Source: D2472 sp964444385
Lineage (GTDB): Bacteria; Pseudomonadota; Gammaproteobacteria; Magnimaribacterales; D2472
Assembly (NCBI GenBank): GCA_964444385.1
Contig: CAYUHD010000056.1
Coordinates: forward strand, 1 to 7,811
Length of the DNA stretch: 7,811 nt
Reading direction: 5' to 3'
The position numbers and the translations under genes were made by a program. Within the stretch, counting starts at the first letter, position 1. Every line of letters starts with the position of its first letter. Shown here piece by piece: positions 6,331-7,811 of this stretch. The notes beneath the pieces were generated by a model. It saw only the letters and a program-made list of their open reading frames with translations. It was not told the DNA's origin and made no database searches.

Positions 6331-7579
6331 TGTTACTTTTAACATTCATCAGGATTAGGGCACCTATGATAAACAGTGCAGCTATAGGTATCAAGCCATA
6401 TCTTGTATCTTGGAAAAAAGTAACAAAAATTGCCACTAATGCTGGTCCCATAAATGCTCCAGCTCGTCCAAACATATTATAAAAACCAAAATACTCGCCA
6501 GATGCATTTTGAGGTATAAGGGTTGCATAATAACTTCTAGAAATAGATTGAATGCCTCCTTGAATTGCTCCAACCATACAGGCAAGAATATAAAATTCAA
6601 TGGCGTCAGAAAGGAATGCGGAATATGCAATAACAATCAAATAAAGCAAAATTGTAAAAAGCAATGTATTCTTATCGCCAAATTTATATGCAAACTTTGA
6701 CCATAATAAAGTAGTTGGAAAAGCAACAAATTGAACTAAAATAAGTGCCACAATTACATCGCTGCTAGGTAGCCCCAAATTAAGAGCAAAATCTGCTGCC
6801 ATTGCCATAATGGTATGAACTCCGTCTATATATAGAAAAAAAGCTACCAAAAAAATAAAAATATTTTTCTTTGATGAGACAGTTCGCAAAGTATTGAAAA
6901 CTTTTGAATAGGTCAGCTTAAAATAAGATCCTGGTAAGCTAACTCCTCTATCTTTAATTTTTAATAAAATAGGGATCAAAAATATAGTCCACCAAACAGA
7001 TACGCTTAAAAAAGACCATCTAACAGCATCAGCAACACTGGTTAAACCAAAAAACTCTGGTTTGATTGTCATAGCTGCATTTACAAGAAATAACAAACCC
7101 CCACCAAGATAACCAAATGCAAAACCATAACTAGATATTCGAGCAATATTAGTTGCATCAGAAACTTGAACCAACATCTTGTCATACAAGGTATTGCCAG
7201 CAGCAAAACAGTAATTAGCAATACCAAAAAAAATTAAAGCTTGAAGCCATGAACCTGCCGGCACAAAGTACAAAACTGCAACAGAGATAATTGAGATAGC
7301 TCCAAAACCCGTAAATAAAATTTTTGTTGTTCTAGAGACATCTGTTAATGCTCCAATGAATGGCGAAGTGAATAAAAGTACTAAATTTGAAATGGTTAGG
7401 CCCCAACCAAGATATGCTGTTTTTACTTCAGCATCAAGACCAGAAGCCCAAAAATCATTAAAAAATATTGGGAAAAAAGCTGCAATTACAGTTGTGGCGA
7501 ATGCAGAATTACCTCCATCATAAAGAATCCATGCTTTAGCTTCTGAAGTAAGTTTAGTTCTGCTCGTACCAATGCTCAT
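6311..7579 (-). CDS. Major facilitator superfamily transporter, UMF1 (Atg22-like) family
   Basis: The product is 422 residues with about 12 hydrophobic segments, normal for the superfamily. The N-terminal AWILYDGGNSAFATTVIAA (16-34) is the UMF1 signature (W-A-L-Y-D-x-A-N-S-A in most members). The usual loop motif appears as FIGALTDVSR (74-83), and the helix 4-5 region shows GYLGGGLLF (156-164), also typical. UMF1 proteins are inner-membrane permeases related to yeast vacuolar Atg22 amino-acid effluxers; bacterial substrates are mostly unknown. I preferred the ATG at 7579 over an in-frame TTG at 7588. No Shine-Dalgarno is visible, and the start lies 26 bases inside the upstream hydrolase gene, so coupled translation is likely. 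The 3' end overlaps the small membrane protein gene. What it carries cannot be inferred safely; the neighbouring SMT-like methyltransferase makes a lipid or metabolite one guess. Confidence 0.9.
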   Translation of the reverse strand: MSIGTSRTKLTSEAKAWILYDGGNSAFATTVIAAFFPIFFNDFWASGLDAEVKTAYLGWGLTISNLVLLFTSPFIGALTDVSRTTKILFTGFGAISIISVAVLYFVPAGSWLQALIFFGIANYCFAAGNTLYDKMLVQVSDATNIARISSYGFAFGYLGGGLLFLVNAAMTIKPEFFGLTSVADAVRWSFLSVSVWWTIFLIPILLKIKDRGVSLPGSYFKLTYSKVFNTLRTVSSKKNIFIFLVAFFLYIDGVHTIMAMAADFALNLGLPSSDVIVALILVQFVAFPTTLLWSKFAYKFGDKNTLLFTILLYLIVIAYSAFLSDAIEFYILACMVGAIQGGIQSISRSYYATLIPQNASGEYFGFYNMFGRAGAFMGPALVAIFVTFFQDTRYGLIPIAALFIIGALILMNVKSNNESFQS

Positions 7580-7811
7580 TTTTATCAAGAGTTTTTTTAA
7601 TTAAGCCGCGATATATCAAACAATTTAAGTGAGCTAAGGACTCACCAGTTGCCATAATTAGATTGGTATCATCAATTTCTCTTTTGAATAGAACATCAAA
7701 AACATCGACAGCTCTCTTGGGGGTACTTAGAAGAACATATAATTTTTCTAATGATAGTTCGTGATGGTTGATTAATGCTTTAAGTCTTTTATGGGCGCCA
7801 ATAAAAGGTCT
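7554..7811 (-). CDS. MBL-fold metallo-hydrolase, C-terminal winged-helix part (5' end beyond window)
   Basis: From the right edge the minus strand reads 85 codons to a TAA at 7554-7556, starting RPFIGAHKRLKALINHH. The pattern H-K-R-L...I-N-H-H followed by KLYVLLSTPKRAVDVFDVLF, ATGESLAHLNCLIYRGL and a final WYEQN matches the C-terminal winged-helix region that follows the metallo-beta-lactamase domain in many hydrolases (LACTB2-like group). In such proteins LINHH continues from the catalytic domain and the segment ending in AHL.YL...G packs against it. The metal-binding domain (HxHxDH) lies outside the window, so activity cannot be checked. It reads into the start of the transporter gene by 26 bases and is thus the upstream partner in the same unit. 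The family call is good; the substrate is unknown. Confidence 0.75.
   Translation of the reverse strand, partial: RPFIGAHKRLKALINHHELSLEKLYVLLSTPKRAVDVFDVLFKREIDDTNLIMATGESLAHLNCLIYRGLIKKTLDKNEHWYEQN

Noticed and set aside
6436..6700. Open frames on both strands inside the transporter gene (6436-6636 minus, 6509-6700 plus)
   Set aside because: Both sit within an intact 12-helix transporter reading frame and have no independent support.
1..7811. tRNA, rRNA, CRISPR array, insertion sequence, phage attachment site
   Set aside because: No clover-leaf or rRNA-like stretch, spaced direct repeats, transposase or terminal inverted repeats were seen, and nearly every base is accounted for by protein genes.

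Overview
The window is an AT-rich stretch (roughly one third G+C by eye, not counted) of tightly packed bacterial chromosome. It suggests a streamlined marine gammaproteobacterium of the SAR86 type. The reasons are the base composition, overlapping genes, almost no Shine-Dalgarno sequences and a sodium-pumping oxaloacetate decarboxylase. The taxonomic placement is inference; no marker gene is present. I found no RNA genes, mobile elements, CRISPR arrays or long repeats. The longest gap between genes is about 77 bases.

Left arm (bases 1-4275, all on the minus strand, read right to left). This is a four-gene transcription unit: oadG, oadA, oadB, then a glycerolipid-type acyltransferase that runs off the left edge. 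oadG/oadA overlap by 4 bases (ATGA), oadA/oadB share one base (TAATG), and the acyltransferase begins 4 bases after the oadB stop. The first three encode the gamma, alpha and beta subunits of the membrane Na+-pumping decarboxylase that converts oxaloacetate to pyruvate and CO2 while exporting Na+.

Centre (4276-5087). A short divergent promoter region separates oadG from a plus-strand glycerophosphodiester phosphodiesterase gene. Both divergent genes lack a Shine-Dalgarno sequence and have a -10-like box close enough to the ATG for leaderless transcripts. The phosphodiesterase gene ends 7 bases from the stop of the convergent gene to its right.

Right arm (5095-7811, all minus strand). This is a second compact unit, in transcription order: the C-terminal end of an MBL-fold hydrolase (cut by the right edge), a UMF1-family major facilitator transporter, a very small two-helix membrane protein (DUF2798-like), and a methyltransferase with the layout of sterol C-24 methyltransferases (Erg6/SMT), including the C-terminal SMT region. 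The first three overlap each other by 20-26 bases. The first gene and the small gene are easy to miss: one is partial, the other very short.

Several genes touch membrane lipids or the membrane itself (acyltransferase, phosphodiesterase, SMT-like methyltransferase, transporter, Na+ pump). No single pathway is proven. The most unusual item is the SMT-like methyltransferase, which has no recognisable sterol gene beside it and lacks the aromatic N-terminal motif of true sterol methyltransferases.
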